Source: Nakamurella multipartita DSM 44233 (GTDB lineage: Bacteria > Actinomycetota > Actinomycetes > Mycobacteriales > Nakamurellaceae). Taken from it: a stretch of 64,000 nt of DNA. Positions 1 through 8,256 of this stretch are shown one piece after another. The position numbers were made by a program, and so were the translations under genes. Every line of letters starts with the position of its first letter. Position 1 is the first letter of the stretch. The DNA lies in contig NC_013235.1 in NCBI RefSeq assembly GCF_000024365.1, positions 5,580,001 to 5,644,000 on the forward strand, written 5' to 3'. Under the pieces are notes generated by a model that was given only the letters and a program-made list of their open reading frames with translations, was not told the origin of the DNA and searched no databases.

Positions 1-1391
1 CCGCGGGACCGCAGGTCGGGGCGTTCTTCGACCTGGACGGCACCCTGGTCGAGGGGTACACGGCCAACACGTTCTTCGCCGACAGCATCAAGCGTCGGGA
101 CATCGCCCCCGGGGACGTGGCCCGGTCGCTGTTCTCCGCGGTCGACGGGGCGCTGGGCGGCGACCCGACCGCGATCGGCCGGCACGGGGTGGCCGCCATG
201 GCCGGCCGCGACGCCGACACGGTGATGGAACTGGGCGAGCGGCTGTTCGCGCACAAGATCGCCGCCGCGGTCCGCCCGCAGGCCCGCGCCCTGGTCCGGG
301 CGCACCAGCGGATGGGGCACACGGTGGCCGTCGCCTCGGCCGCCACCCGGTTCCAGATCGAGCCGCTGGCCCGGGATCTGGGCATCTCCGCGATCCTGTG
401 CACCGAGGTCGAGGTCGTCGACGGGGTGATCACCGGCAAGCTGGCCGGCCCCATGTTGTGGGGCGAACCCAAGGGCGCGGCGGTCCGGGCCTTCGCCCGC
501 GAGCACGGCGTCGACCTGACCGCCAGCTACGCCTACGGCAACGGGGACGAGGACGTGGCCTTCCTCAGCTCGGTCGGCCGGCCCCGCCCGCTCAACCCGC
601 ACACCGGGCTGGCCCTGGCCGCCCGCACCTACGACTGGCCGGTGCTCACCCTGGTCGAGCCGCGCAACGGCGGGCTGCGGGCGCTGGCCGGCACCGCCGC
701 CGCGCTCGGCGGATTCAACATCGGCGTGCTGGTCGGGGCGGCGGCCAGCCTGCTGACCGGTGACTCGGCGGTGGGCCGCAACATCGGCATCCCGTTGGCC
801 TGCGATCTGGCCCTGGCCCTGGCCGGGGTGAAGCTGGAGATCGTCGGCGAACAGAACCTGTGGGCCGCCCGGCCGGCGGTCTTCGTGGCCAATCACCAGA
901 GCTCGCTGGACGCCCCGCTGATGGGGGCGCTGCTGCGCCGGGACTTCACCGGAGTGGCCAAGAAGGAGGCCCAGTTCGACCCGCGGATGGCCATCGCCGG
1001 GTTGTTCGTCGATCCCGCCTACATCGACCGCTCGCACCCGGACTCGGCCAAGCGGGACCTGGCCGCGCTGGCCGACCGGATCCGGGCCGGCACGTCGGTG
1101 GTGATCATGCCCGAGGGCACCCGCTCCCCCACGCCGAACGTGCTGCCGTTCAAGAAGGGCGCCTTCCATCTGGCCATGCAGGCGGGCGTGCCGATCGTGC
1201 CGATCGTCATCCGTAATGCCGGCGAGCTGATGTGGCGCAACTCCAAGCTGCTGCACTCGGGCACCCTGCAGATCGCCGTGCTGGACCCGATTCCCACCGA
1301 CGGGTGGACCCCGGAGACGATCAACGAGCATTGCCGACAGGTGCGCGAGAAGTTCGTCGCCACCCTCGCCGACTGGCCGGAGGCCCCCTGA
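1..1391 (+). CDS. HAD-IB phosphatase / 1-acylglycerol-3-phosphate acyltransferase fusion (5' end outside window)
   Basis: Two-domain lipid enzyme, cut at the left edge; the frame is open from base 3 and no start codon is visible. The N-terminal half is a HAD phosphatase: motif I FFDLDGTLVEG right at the edge, a Ser-containing motif II (VAVASAAT), and a motif III/IV region with Lys (GEPKG) then YGNGDEDVAFLS. The C-terminal half is a PlsC-type acyltransferase: NHQSSLD (window residues 297-303, the NHx4D catalytic motif), KKEAQFDP, PEGTRS (370-375) and VPIVPIVI. Family knowledge: such fusions acylate lysophosphatidate and may release phosphate from a lipid precursor. The WS/DGAT gene starts one base after its stop, so the pair likely forms a storage-lipid (triacylglycerol/wax ester) operon. 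Motif IV reads GDEDVA rather than the commoner DxxxDxP, so phosphatase activity is less certain than acyltransferase activity. Confidence 0.9.
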   Translation, partial: AGPQVGAFFDLDGTLVEGYTANTFFADSIKRRDIAPGDVARSLFSAVDGALGGDPTAIGRHGVAAMAGRDADTVMELGERLFAHKIAAAVRPQARALVRAHQRMGHTVAVASAATRFQIEPLARDLGISAILCTEVEVVDGVITGKLAGPMLWGEPKGAAVRAFAREHGVDLTASYAYGNGDEDVAFLSSVGRPRPLNPHTGLALAARTYDWPVLTLVEPRNGGLRALAGTAAALGGFNIGVLVGAAASLLTGDSAVGRNIGIPLACDLALALAGVKLEIVGEQNLWAARPAVFVANHQSSLDAPLMGALLRRDFTGVAKKEAQFDPRMAIAGLFVDPAYIDRSHPDSAKRDLAALADRIRAGTSVVIMPEGTRSPTPNVLPFKKGAFHLAMQAGVPIVPIVIRNAGELMWRNSKLLHSGTLQIAVLDPIPTDGWTPETINEHCRQVREKFVATLADWPEAP

Positions 1392-1392
1392 G

Positions 1393-2853
1393 ATGACGAC
1401 CGACCGCGCCGCGGGCCGGCCCGCCGTGCCCAGTCCCGACGAGCTGAACCGCAAGGCCTGGGCGGCCGCCGGGCAATGGGGCCTCGACGGGTCGATGAGC
1501 GAGCTGGAGACGCTCATGTGGCGCTCCGAGCGCCACCCCGAGCTGTCCTCGACGATCGTGGCGATGATGCTGCTGGACACCGAGCCGGAGTGGGACCGGT
1601 TACGCGGCGCCCACGAGTGGGCGGTCGAGCTGATCCGGCGGACCCGGGAACGGGTGCAGGAGCCGATCCTGCCGGTGGGCCCGCCGGTCTGGGTGCAGGA
1701 CACCTCGTTCGACCTGGACAACCACCTGCGCCGGGTCCGGCTGGATGCCCCCGGCGACCAGGCCACCCTGCTGGCCTACGTCGAGCGGTTCGCGCTGGCC
1801 CCGCTCAACCGGCGGCGCCCGCTGTGGGAGGCGGTGCTGGTCGAGGGCCTGGCCGACGGCCGGGCCGCCTACCTGCTCAAGCTGCACCATTCGGTGACCG
1901 ACGGGCTCGGCGGCATCCAGCTGCTCTCCCTGGTGCAGAGCCGCACCCGCGAGCACACCGCCGACAAGCCGTCGTCGGCGGTCGGCACCTCGACCGGCCC
2001 GGTCAACCCCGCGGTGCTGGCCACCCGGCAGCTGGCTGCCCGCCTCGGGCAGACTCCCGACCTGCTGATGCGCTCGCTCAAGTTCGGCGGCACCGTGCTG
2101 TCCGACCCGCTGCAGGCCGGCGAGGAGGCCGTCCGGTTCTCCGCGTCGCTGCGCCGGATGCTGCCGCCGCCGCCCGCCGCCCCCTCGCCGCTGTTCCGCG
2201 GGCGCACCGGCCGCAACTGGCGCTTCGCCACCCTGGAATGCCGGTTCAAGGACCTGCGCGCGGCCGCCAAGCAGGCCAGCGGATCGGTCAACGACGCCTA
2301 CATCGCGGCCCTGCTCGGCGGGCTGCGCCGCTATCACGAGCGGCACGGCACCAGCGTGGAGAGCCTGCCGATGGCCATGCCGGTCTCCCTGCGCCGCGGG
2401 GACGACCCGATGGGCGGCAACAAGTTCGCCGGGGCACTGCTGGCCGGGCCGGTCGGGGTCAGCGACCCGGTGGAACGCATCGCCGTCATCCGCGGGCTGG
2501 TGCTGACCCTGCGCACCGAACCCGCGCTGGACTCGTTCGGCCTGTTCGCGCCGCTGGTGAACCTGCTGCCGTCCTCGGTCGGCGCCGCCGCCTGGCGGCT
2601 CGGGTCGTCGGCCGACATGTCCGCGTCCAACGTGCCCGGGCTGCCGTTCGAGTCCTACCTGGCCGGCGCCCAGGTGCAGCGCATCTTCGCGTTCGGTCCC
2701 CTGCCCGGGGTGGCCATCATGGTGGCGATGACGACCCACGCCGGCACCTGCTGTCTGGGGTTCAACGTCGACGGCGACGCGGTCGAGGACCTGTCGGTGC
2801 TGATGGAGTGCTTCCAGCAGGGCCTGGACGAGGTGCTCGCGATCGCCCGCTGA
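1393..2853 (+). CDS. wax ester synthase / diacylglycerol O-acyltransferase (WS/DGAT)
   Basis: Membrane-associated acyltransferase that moves an acyl group from acyl-CoA to diacylglycerol or a fatty alcohol, making triacylglycerol or wax ester. The diagnostic active-site motif HHSVTDG is at residues 165-171, preceded by RRPLWEAVLVEGL, and the C-terminal half has the DUF1298-type region with an NDAYIAALLGGLRRY helix and an SNVPG motif. Length (486 aa) is normal for the family. The ATG at 1393 follows the upstream stop (1389-1391) by one base, implying translational coupling to the HAD/acyltransferase gene, which could supply its phosphatidate/diacylglycerol substrate. A compact hairpin ends the unit. 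Substrate preference cannot be read from sequence. Confidence 0.93.
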   Translation: MTTDRAAGRPAVPSPDELNRKAWAAAGQWGLDGSMSELETLMWRSERHPELSSTIVAMMLLDTEPEWDRLRGAHEWAVELIRRTRERVQEPILPVGPPVWVQDTSFDLDNHLRRVRLDAPGDQATLLAYVERFALAPLNRRRPLWEAVLVEGLADGRAAYLLKLHHSVTDGLGGIQLLSLVQSRTREHTADKPSSAVGTSTGPVNPAVLATRQLAARLGQTPDLLMRSLKFGGTVLSDPLQAGEEAVRFSASLRRMLPPPPAAPSPLFRGRTGRNWRFATLECRFKDLRAAAKQASGSVNDAYIAALLGGLRRYHERHGTSVESLPMAMPVSLRRGDDPMGGNKFAGALLAGPVGVSDPVERIAVIRGLVLTLRTEPALDSFGLFAPLVNLLPSSVGAAAWRLGSSADMSASNVPGLPFESYLAGAQVQRIFAFGPLPGVAIMVAMTTHAGTCCLGFNVDGDAVEDLSVLMECFQQGLDEVLAIAR

Positions 2854-2854
2854 T

Positions 2855-2872
2855 CCGGCCTTTCGAGGCCGG
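2855..2872. terminator. bidirectional terminator hairpin between convergent genes
   Basis: Perfect 7-bp stem CCGGCCT / AGGCCGG closed by a TTCG tetraloop, lying in the 21 bases between the WS/DGAT stop (+) and the amidase stop (-). The very short convergent gap and the extra-stable UUCG-type loop fit a shared terminator. There is no T-run, which is usual in high-GC actinobacteria. Confidence 0.75.
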
Positions 2873-2874
2873 GT

Positions 2875-3810
2875 TCAGTAGGGAAGGGTGGCCGGCCGCA
2901 GCCGGTCGGAGATCTCCCCGGACAGCCCGGCCGCCCGCGGGTCCAGGCTGCGGATCTCGGTGGAGTTCAGCGCCCGGTCCAGCTCGACCCAGACCGCGTT
3001 CGGGCTCAGCGTGGACAGGAAGCAGTAGGTGCCGTTGGTCAGGTCGGTGGCGGTGATCCACCAGGTCGGGTAGACCCCGCCGTCGTCGTAGGGCGCGCCG
3101 TAGGGCACCGCCACGTTGGACGCCAGGTGCACGACGCCGGCCATCGCCTGCTCGGTGTCCTGCGGCTCGGGCAGGTAGTGCAGGAAGTAGCTGGCCCGCA
3201 CGAACCGGTCCAGCGAGGTGATGTCCCCCGGCGGCGGCAGCTCACCGCCGAACGGCCGGTACCGGGCCCGGTTGGCCAGCTGCTCGTCCAGCAGTGGCGA
3301 GTTCGCCATCACCTGGTACTGCGGCCCGTGGTGGATGAGCATCCGGCCCCCGGTCGGCTCCAGGATGGCCGAGTCGCCGGTGCTGTCCTCGATGGCCAGG
3401 TGACAGCCCATCGTCTGGCCCCGGAACGGCACCGACTCGATGCGGATGTCCGGCGCTGCGGCCACCACCTCGGCCACCGACCCGAAGGTGTCCAACACGT
3501 ACTGCACCCACATCAGGTTGGCCACCGTCGGGCGGTCGTCGGCCGGCTCCCAGTCGACGTCGTCCAGATAGAGCGCGTGCGCGCCCAGCCCGGCCCCGTT
3601 CACCCCGTCGACGGTGCCGCCCCGCCACATGCTCAGCGAGACCGACGGGTAGGCCGAGGTCCAGCTCAGGGCCCGGTCGCCGACGCCACCCGAGCGGTGC
3701 AACCCGGCCGGCAGCGCCCACAGATCCGGTTCGTCACTGATGGACCAGTCCATGGTCCGGCTGACCGTCTTGGCCACCGGGTTGTCATTCCAGAAGATGC
3801 GGGTGCACAT
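2875..3810 (-). CDS. linear amide C-N hydrolase, choloylglycine hydrolase / penicillin V acylase family
   Basis: Ntn-hydrolase: the protein begins Met-Cys-Thr-Arg, so removal of Met exposes Cys2 as the N-terminal nucleophile, which fixes the start at 3810. Family residues are visible: an Arg (SRTMDW) and Asp soon after the Cys, an Asn in the NGAGLGAHALYLD segment, and a further Asn in the MANSPLLDEQ segment. Length 311 aa is standard for this family, which includes bile salt hydrolases, penicillin V acylases and quorum-signal (acyl-homoserine lactone) acylases. No signal peptide is seen, as expected for cytosolic members. Which amide it cleaves is unknown; in a soil actinobacterium a bile salt role is unlikely and an N-acyl amide or beta-lactam side chain is more plausible. 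It converges on the WS/DGAT gene and lies downstream of the copper operon terminator. Confidence 0.88.
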   Translation of the reverse strand: MCTRIFWNDNPVAKTVSRTMDWSISDEPDLWALPAGLHRSGGVGDRALSWTSAYPSVSLSMWRGGTVDGVNGAGLGAHALYLDDVDWEPADDRPTVANLMWVQYVLDTFGSVAEVVAAAPDIRIESVPFRGQTMGCHLAIEDSTGDSAILEPTGGRMLIHHGPQYQVMANSPLLDEQLANRARYRPFGGELPPPGDITSLDRFVRASYFLHYLPEPQDTEQAMAGVVHLASNVAVPYGAPYDDGGVYPTWWITATDLTNGTYCFLSTLSPNAVWVELDRALNSTEIRSLDPRAAGLSGEISDRLRPATLPY

Positions 3811-3875
3811 GCGTGCACACTACTGATCGTGATCACTTCTGGCGCTGCGTGACCGCCGGGGTCGGGTCGGCCCAT

Positions 3876-3920
3876 CGAGTGAAGGATCGGCGCCGCTGGG
3901 CGACACCCACCCTTCACTCG
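3876..3920 (-). terminator. inverted repeat at the end of the copper operon
   Basis: Arms CGAGTGAAGG (3876-3885) and CCTTCACTCG (3911-3920) pair perfectly over 10 bp with a GC-rich interior. The distal arm overlaps the last codons of the copC-like gene, so the hairpin can end transcription immediately after its stop. Confidence 0.55.
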
Positions 3921-4507
3921 CCCTGAGCCGAATGCCGGCCACGCAGCAGCAGCCACCCGGCGCCGGCCGCGGCGATCACGACCGCCAGGCCCACGACACA
4001 CCACCAGCCGCCCAGCCCGCCGGCCTGATCACTGTCGGCTTGAATACTCCCGGCCGGCGCCGACGCCACCGGGCTGGGCGCCGGCCCGTCCCCGACGGAG
4101 AAGGTGATCAGGCCGGAGACGGGATGGCCGTCGGCGGAGACCACCCGGTAGCCGATCTTCCAGGCCACCGGGGTCCCGCCGGAACCGGTGGCCAGGCCCA
4201 GGCCGGTCAGGTCGGCCCGAACGGTGGCGCCGTCCACGGTCGGCGTGACCTCCACCGGATCGGCGGCCCCAACGGTGATCGCGAGCTTGGGTTGGAAGTC
4301 GCGGATCTCCTCGTTGAAGACCAGCTCCACCCGGTCCGGGGCCTGGGCCAGCACGCTGTCGGCGGCCGGCGAGCTGGAGATCAGCGAGCTGTGCGCCCAG
4401 GCCGGCGCGGCGCCACCCCAGAGCAGCACGAGCAGAGCGGCGGCCAGCACCGCGGCGGCCCGGGCCGGCCGTCCGGTCCGGCGGCCGGTCGAATCATCGG
4501 TGGTCAC
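3914..4507 (-). CDS. CopC-domain copper-binding protein, membrane anchored
   Basis: Exported copper-binding protein of about 197 aa. A signal peptide (RAAAVLAAALLVLLWGGAAPAWA) is followed directly by HSSLISSSPAADSVL: after cleavage the mature chain begins with His, the copper(II) ligand of CopC. A second conserved segment DGHPVSG holds another His ligand. A C-terminal transmembrane helix (VVGLAVVIAAAGAGWLLL) with a short basic tail anchors it. The GTG at 4507 overlaps the TGA of the Dyp peroxidase gene (GTGA), which decides the start and implies coupled translation; a longer open frame upstream lies inside the peroxidase gene and is rejected. Last gene of the four-gene copper/peroxidase operon. 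Confidence 0.88.
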   Translation of the reverse strand: MTTDDSTGRRTGRPARAAAVLAAALLVLLWGGAAPAWAHSSLISSSPAADSVLAQAPDRVELVFNEEIRDFQPKLAITVGAADPVEVTPTVDGATVRADLTGLGLATGSGGTPVAWKIGYRVVSADGHPVSGLITFSVGDGPAPSPVASAPAGSIQADSDQAGGLGGWWCVVGLAVVIAAAGAGWLLLRGRHSAQGE

Positions 4508-5748
4508 GAGAACATCCCTTCGGCGAGGAACCCGCCCGGCGCACAGCCGGGCGGGATGGCGAACACTGCCGACCCGACCGGGGTGATCCACTGATTGAGC
4601 AGGTCCCCGGCGGCCAGCCGCTGTTGCATCGGCACGAACTGGGCGCCGATGTCGGCCTGGTAGGCGCAGAACAGCTGCCCGACGTCGCTGGCTCCGTCGG
4701 CGCCCGGCGAATCGTCGTAGCTGTACGGGCGGCGCAGCAGCTGGGCCGCCGGGCCGTCGCCGCGGGCCAGCCGCAGGTGCGCGAAATCGGCGATCGCGTG
4801 CAGGCCGGTGGCATCGACCGCGTCCAGGTCCGGCTCGTCGTGCTCCGCGGTCCCGGTCAGCGGGGCCCCGGTGGACAGTCGCCGGCCGATCGTCGCCTCC
4901 ATCGCGGACCGATCCAGCTCGTCCCAGGTGTCCAGCTCCATCCGGATGCGCCGGAAGACCAGGAAGGTGCCCCCGGTGAACCAGCCGGTCCCGGTGGACC
5001 AGACCACCCGGTCGAAATCGGCGTCGGTCCGTGGGTTGACCGTGCCGTCGACCTGACCCATCAGGTTCCGCCCGGTCTGGCCGGCCGGCCCTTGCGGCAG
5101 GAACCCACGCTGGGTCCAGCGGGCGGTGGCGAACGCCCGGGTGTCCTTGAACAGCATCCGTTGGGCGTGCGCCACCACCAGGGCGTCGTCGGCGCAGATC
5201 TGCAGCAGCAGGTCCCCGCCGCCGTAGGTGGGGTCGAGCCGATCGATGGTCGGGAACGCGGGCAGGTCGGCAAAGCCGGCCGGACGGGCCGCGGCCAGCC
5301 CGACCTTGTCGAACAACGACGGCCCGAATCCGACGGTCACGGTCAGCCGGGCCGGCGCTGCGGCCAGTTCGGGCGCGGTGTCGGCCAGTGCGGCCCGGCC
5401 CGCGCTCATCCGAGCGATGTCGTCGCTGAGCAGGCGCAGCAGCCGCCGCAGCGCGGCGGCGTCGACGTCGGCGTGCAGATCGAACGCGCAGAACGCCGCG
5501 GCCGACTGGGCCGGCGACTGCACACCGGCCTGGTGCAGGCCGTAGAACGGGACCGTGTCTTCCTCGCGGGTCTCGGGCGCGGCCGGGGCGGCCGCCCCCG
5601 GGCTCCCGGCATCGGCGATGCCCACGCCGACCGCCGCGGCGGCCGCGCCCGACAGCGCGGCCGCCGCGGAGGTGACGAGTAGCCGCCGACGGCTGTACAC
5701 CCGGGCCGGGCCGGATGCGGCGGGCCGCTCGCCCGGACGCTCAGCCAT
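4504..5748 (-). CDS. Dyp-type heme peroxidase, Tat-exported (EfeB-like)
   Basis: Dye-decolorizing peroxidase of about 414 aa. The N-terminus carries a twin-arginine signal (SRRRLLVTSAAAALSG) so it is folded with heme and exported by Tat. The diagnostic GxxDG motif is seen as NLMGQVDGTVNP, with the distal Asp; the proximal heme His is probably in the AEHDEPDL or GLHAIADFAHLR segment. The C-terminal FCAYQADIGAQFVPMQQRL block is typical. The ATG at 5748 overlaps the preceding lipoprotein stop by 8 bases; an upstream extension without Tat context is rejected. It sits between a PCuAC copper chaperone and CopC, not in an efeUOB iron-uptake set, suggesting a role linked to copper or oxidative stress in the envelope. 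Confidence 0.92.
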   Translation of the reverse strand: MAERPGERPAASGPARVYSRRRLLVTSAAAALSGAAAAAVGVGIADAGSPGAAAPAAPETREEDTVPFYGLHQAGVQSPAQSAAAFCAFDLHADVDAAALRRLLRLLSDDIARMSAGRAALADTAPELAAAPARLTVTVGFGPSLFDKVGLAAARPAGFADLPAFPTIDRLDPTYGGGDLLLQICADDALVVAHAQRMLFKDTRAFATARWTQRGFLPQGPAGQTGRNLMGQVDGTVNPRTDADFDRVVWSTGTGWFTGGTFLVFRRIRMELDTWDELDRSAMEATIGRRLSTGAPLTGTAEHDEPDLDAVDATGLHAIADFAHLRLARGDGPAAQLLRRPYSYDDSPGADGASDVGQLFCAYQADIGAQFVPMQQRLAAGDLLNQWITPVGSAVFAIPPGCAPGGFLAEGMFS

Positions 5749-6349
5749 GGCCGGAGGTCGCGCTGCCCATATCCATCTGACTGTCCATCGGGCTGGTCGG
5801 CGAATAGGACTCATTGGCGCCGGCGAACTCCTTGGCCACCGCGGTGAACGGCACCGTGCTCCCGTCGTCCAGGGTCAGCGTGAGGTCCACCTCGTCGCCC
5901 GGCTCGATCGGCGTGGTCAGGTTCAGCAGCATGACGTGCAGGCCACCGGGTTCCAGGGTGGTGCGGCCGCCGGCCGGGATGGTGATGCCGCCGCTGATCG
6001 GCCGCATCACCATCGCGCCGTCGACCATGGCCATCTCGTGCAACTCGGTGCGATCGCTGGCGCTGTTGGTCGCCGACACGACGGTCAGCTGGCGGTCGGT
6101 GTGGTTGGTCAGCACCCCGAACGCCGCGCTCATCGACGGGTCGTCGGTGCCCGGGGTGGCCCGCACCCAGGTATCGGCGATGGTCACCTCACCGGCCGCG
6201 GTACTCGATGACGTGCTGCTCATGGACGGGGAGCTCGTGGACGGGGAGCCGGATGAGGTGGCGGCACAGCCGGCCACCAGCAGCAGGCTCGCGGCACCGG
6301 CCGCGAGGATCCACCGGGCGGCCCGGTGGGTGGTCGAACGGGAATTCAT
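5741..6349 (-). CDS. PCuAC-type copper chaperone lipoprotein
   Basis: Extracytoplasmic copper(I) chaperone (DUF461/PCuAC family) of about 202 aa, known to load copper into cytochrome oxidase CuA sites. A lipobox LLLVAGC follows a basic, hydrophobic leader, so it is a lipoprotein. Copper ligands fit the H-M...H-x-M pattern: ELHEMAMVDGAMVMRP and GLHVMLLNL. The C-terminal tail is Met/Ser/His-rich (SPMDSQMDMGSATSGHG), probably an extra copper site. Two ATGs are adjacent (6352 and 6349); GAGAGG upstream is better spaced for 6349. The stop overlaps the Dyp peroxidase start. Confidence 0.9.
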   Translation of the reverse strand: MNSRSTTHRAARWILAAGAASLLLVAGCAATSSGSPSTSSPSMSSTSSSTAAGEVTIADTWVRATPGTDDPSMSAAFGVLTNHTDRQLTVVSATNSASDRTELHEMAMVDGAMVMRPISGGITIPAGGRTTLEPGGLHVMLLNLTTPIEPGDEVDLTLTLDDGSTVPFTAVAKEFAGANESYSPTSPMDSQMDMGSATSGHG

Positions 6350-6544
6350 CATGTCCTCTCGGAACACACAGCAAGGGGCGTGAAGTGGGCCGACGGACCG
6401 GCCCGGGAAGGGCACGCGCCGGCCGCCGGCCCCGGCCGGGCCCGGTCGCGACGGCATCGCGATCGGCCGGCCTCGGGGTGGCCGGGCAGCATGCGGACCG
6501 ACCCGGTCCAGACGTCAGCGACGCCGGCCGAGCCGCGGGAGTTG

Positions 6545-7087
6545 CTAGCGCGCGCCGATCGGCGGCGGTCCGCGGCGCGGGGCCCGGACCACGAACTCGG
6601 CCAGCCGGCCGGTGACGATCGGGGCCACCGCACGGGGCCCCGCGGTGGCCGTCGACGGCTCGACCGGCAGCACCGCCGTGAGCAGCAGCCGACAGCGTCG
6701 GGGGCGCAGCGCCGCCGCCAGCAGGCGGTCGGTGAGCACGACCAGAGCTGCGGCCAGCAGCCCGGCCGCCGCGTGGGCAACCAGCATCAGCCAGCCGGCG
6801 GCGTGGGCGCCGTGACCGGCGTGCGGACCGGCCGGCTCATCGCCGGCCCAGACGAAGGCCGGGTGCAGCACCAGTTGGGCCAGGCCGAGCAACGGCACCA
6901 ACGCCGCGCCGGGTGTGCTGCGGCGATAGAACGGAAACGCGGCGACCGCCGCCACCACGGTGACGACCAGCAGCCGGTCCGGGGCGGGCACCGGTGCACC
7001 GGCCGCCCCGTGCGCGACCGCGCCGAGTCCGACCGCGATCATGGCGATCACCCAGGAACGCAGCAGGCGCCCCCGGATCGTGTCCAC
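6545..7087 (-). CDS. predicted membrane protein, first gene of the copper operon
   Basis: About 180 aa with roughly four hydrophobic helices (VIAMIAVGLGAVAHGA; LLVVTVVAAVAAFPFY; ALVPLLGLAQLVLHPAF; GWLMLVAHAAAGLLAAALVVL). A His-rich loop HAGHGAHAAG lies between helices 3 and 4 and could bind metal. The C-terminal tail is proline/arginine rich. No characterised family is recognised. The GTG start at 7087 has a TAGCCT hexamer about a dozen bases upstream that may be the operon -10. Position and strand place it first in the membrane protein-PCuAC-Dyp-CopC unit, so copper handling is a context-based guess. Confidence 0.65.
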   Translation of the reverse strand: MDTIRGRLLRSWVIAMIAVGLGAVAHGAAGAPVPAPDRLLVVTVVAAVAAFPFYRRSTPGAALVPLLGLAQLVLHPAFVWAGDEPAGPHAGHGAHAAGWLMLVAHAAAGLLAAALVVLTDRLLAAALRPRRCRLLLTAVLPVEPSTATAGPRAVAPIVTGRLAEFVVRAPRRGPPPIGAR

Positions 7088-7256
7088 TCAGGCAGGCTAA
7101 CCGACCGTTCACCGCGGGCCCGCCGGCCCCGGGAGTGGCCGGGGGTGGCCGGGGATGGGCGTCATCGGGTCGTCTGGGCGGTTGGACAGAACCCGCCGGC
7201 GGCGCCCATCCTTCGGGGGCGGCCGGCGCCGGCCGCGCGGCACCACGGAGGACGAC

Positions 7257-8243
7257 ATGGACATGCGCACGATCGACCGGCTGGGACGCGAGGTCTCGGA
7301 GGTGGGGCTGGGCACGTGGCAACTCGGGGCCGACTGGGGCGAGGTCAGCACCGACGACGCGCTGGCCATCCTGGACGCCGCCTACGACAGCGGTGTCCGG
7401 TTCTTCGACACCGCCGACGTCTACGGCGACGGGGTCAGCGAGCAGACCATCGGGACCTTCCTGCGCACCCGCGGCCACACCGACCTGGTGGTGGCGACCA
7501 AGATGGGCCGCCGCGCCTCGCCGCACGAGGCCGCGGCGTACACGCTGGACAACTTCCGGGCCTGGACCGACCGGTCCCGGACCAACCTGGGCGTCGAGGT
7601 CCTCGACCTGGTTCAGCTGCACTGCCCGCCCACCTCGGTGTATTCCGACGACGAGGTGTTCGGCGCGTTGGACACGCTGGTCGCCGAGGGCCGGATCCGG
7701 GCCTACGGGGTGAGTGTGGAGACCCGGGACGAGGCGCTGACCGCGATCGCCCGGCCCGGGGTGGCCAGCGTGCAGATCGTGTTCAACATGCTGCGCCAGG
7801 CCCCGCTGGACCGGGTGCTGCCGGCGGCCGCCGCCGCGGGCGTCGGCATCATCGCCCGGGTGCCGCTGGCCAGTGGCCTGCTGTCGGGCAAGTACGACCG
7901 CACCACCACCTTCCCGGCCAACGATCACCGCACCTACAACCGCCGGGGCGAGGCCTTCGACGTCGGCGAGACCTTCGCCGGGGTGGACTTCAGCACCGGC
8001 CTGGAGGCCGTGCAACGGCTGCTTCCGCTGGTCCCCGCACCGGCCACGATGGCCCAGTTCGCGCTGCGCTGGATCCTGGACCAGCCCGGCGTCAGCTCCG
8101 TCATCCCCGGTGCGCGCAACGCCGTGCAGGCCCTGGGCAATGCCGCGGCGGCCGACCTGGCCCCGCTGACCCCGCAGGTGCTGGCCGCGGTGACCGAGGT
8201 CTACCAGGAGCTGATCGCCCCCCAGATCGGCGACCGTTGGTAG
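7257..8243 (+). CDS. aldo/keto reductase
   Basis: NADPH-dependent oxidoreductase of the aldo/keto reductase superfamily, TIM barrel, 328 aa. The catalytic tetrad is visible: Asp and Tyr in FFDTADVYGDG, Lys in VVATKMG, His in LVQLHCPP. The late NADPH-binding region GVSSVIPGARN is also present. The ATG at 7257 is chosen because ACGGAGGACGAC gives a well-spaced ribosome site; the longer frame back to 7155 has none. Substrate unknown. It stands alone on the plus strand between the copper operon promoter and a convergent membrane protein gene. Confidence 0.9.
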   Translation: MDMRTIDRLGREVSEVGLGTWQLGADWGEVSTDDALAILDAAYDSGVRFFDTADVYGDGVSEQTIGTFLRTRGHTDLVVATKMGRRASPHEAAAYTLDNFRAWTDRSRTNLGVEVLDLVQLHCPPTSVYSDDEVFGALDTLVAEGRIRAYGVSVETRDEALTAIARPGVASVQIVFNMLRQAPLDRVLPAAAAAGVGIIARVPLASGLLSGKYDRTTTFPANDHRTYNRRGEAFDVGETFAGVDFSTGLEAVQRLLPLVPAPATMAQFALRWILDQPGVSSVIPGARNAVQALGNAAAADLAPLTPQVLAAVTEVYQELIAPQIGDRW

Positions 8244-8256
8244 GAGCCGGGCGGAC

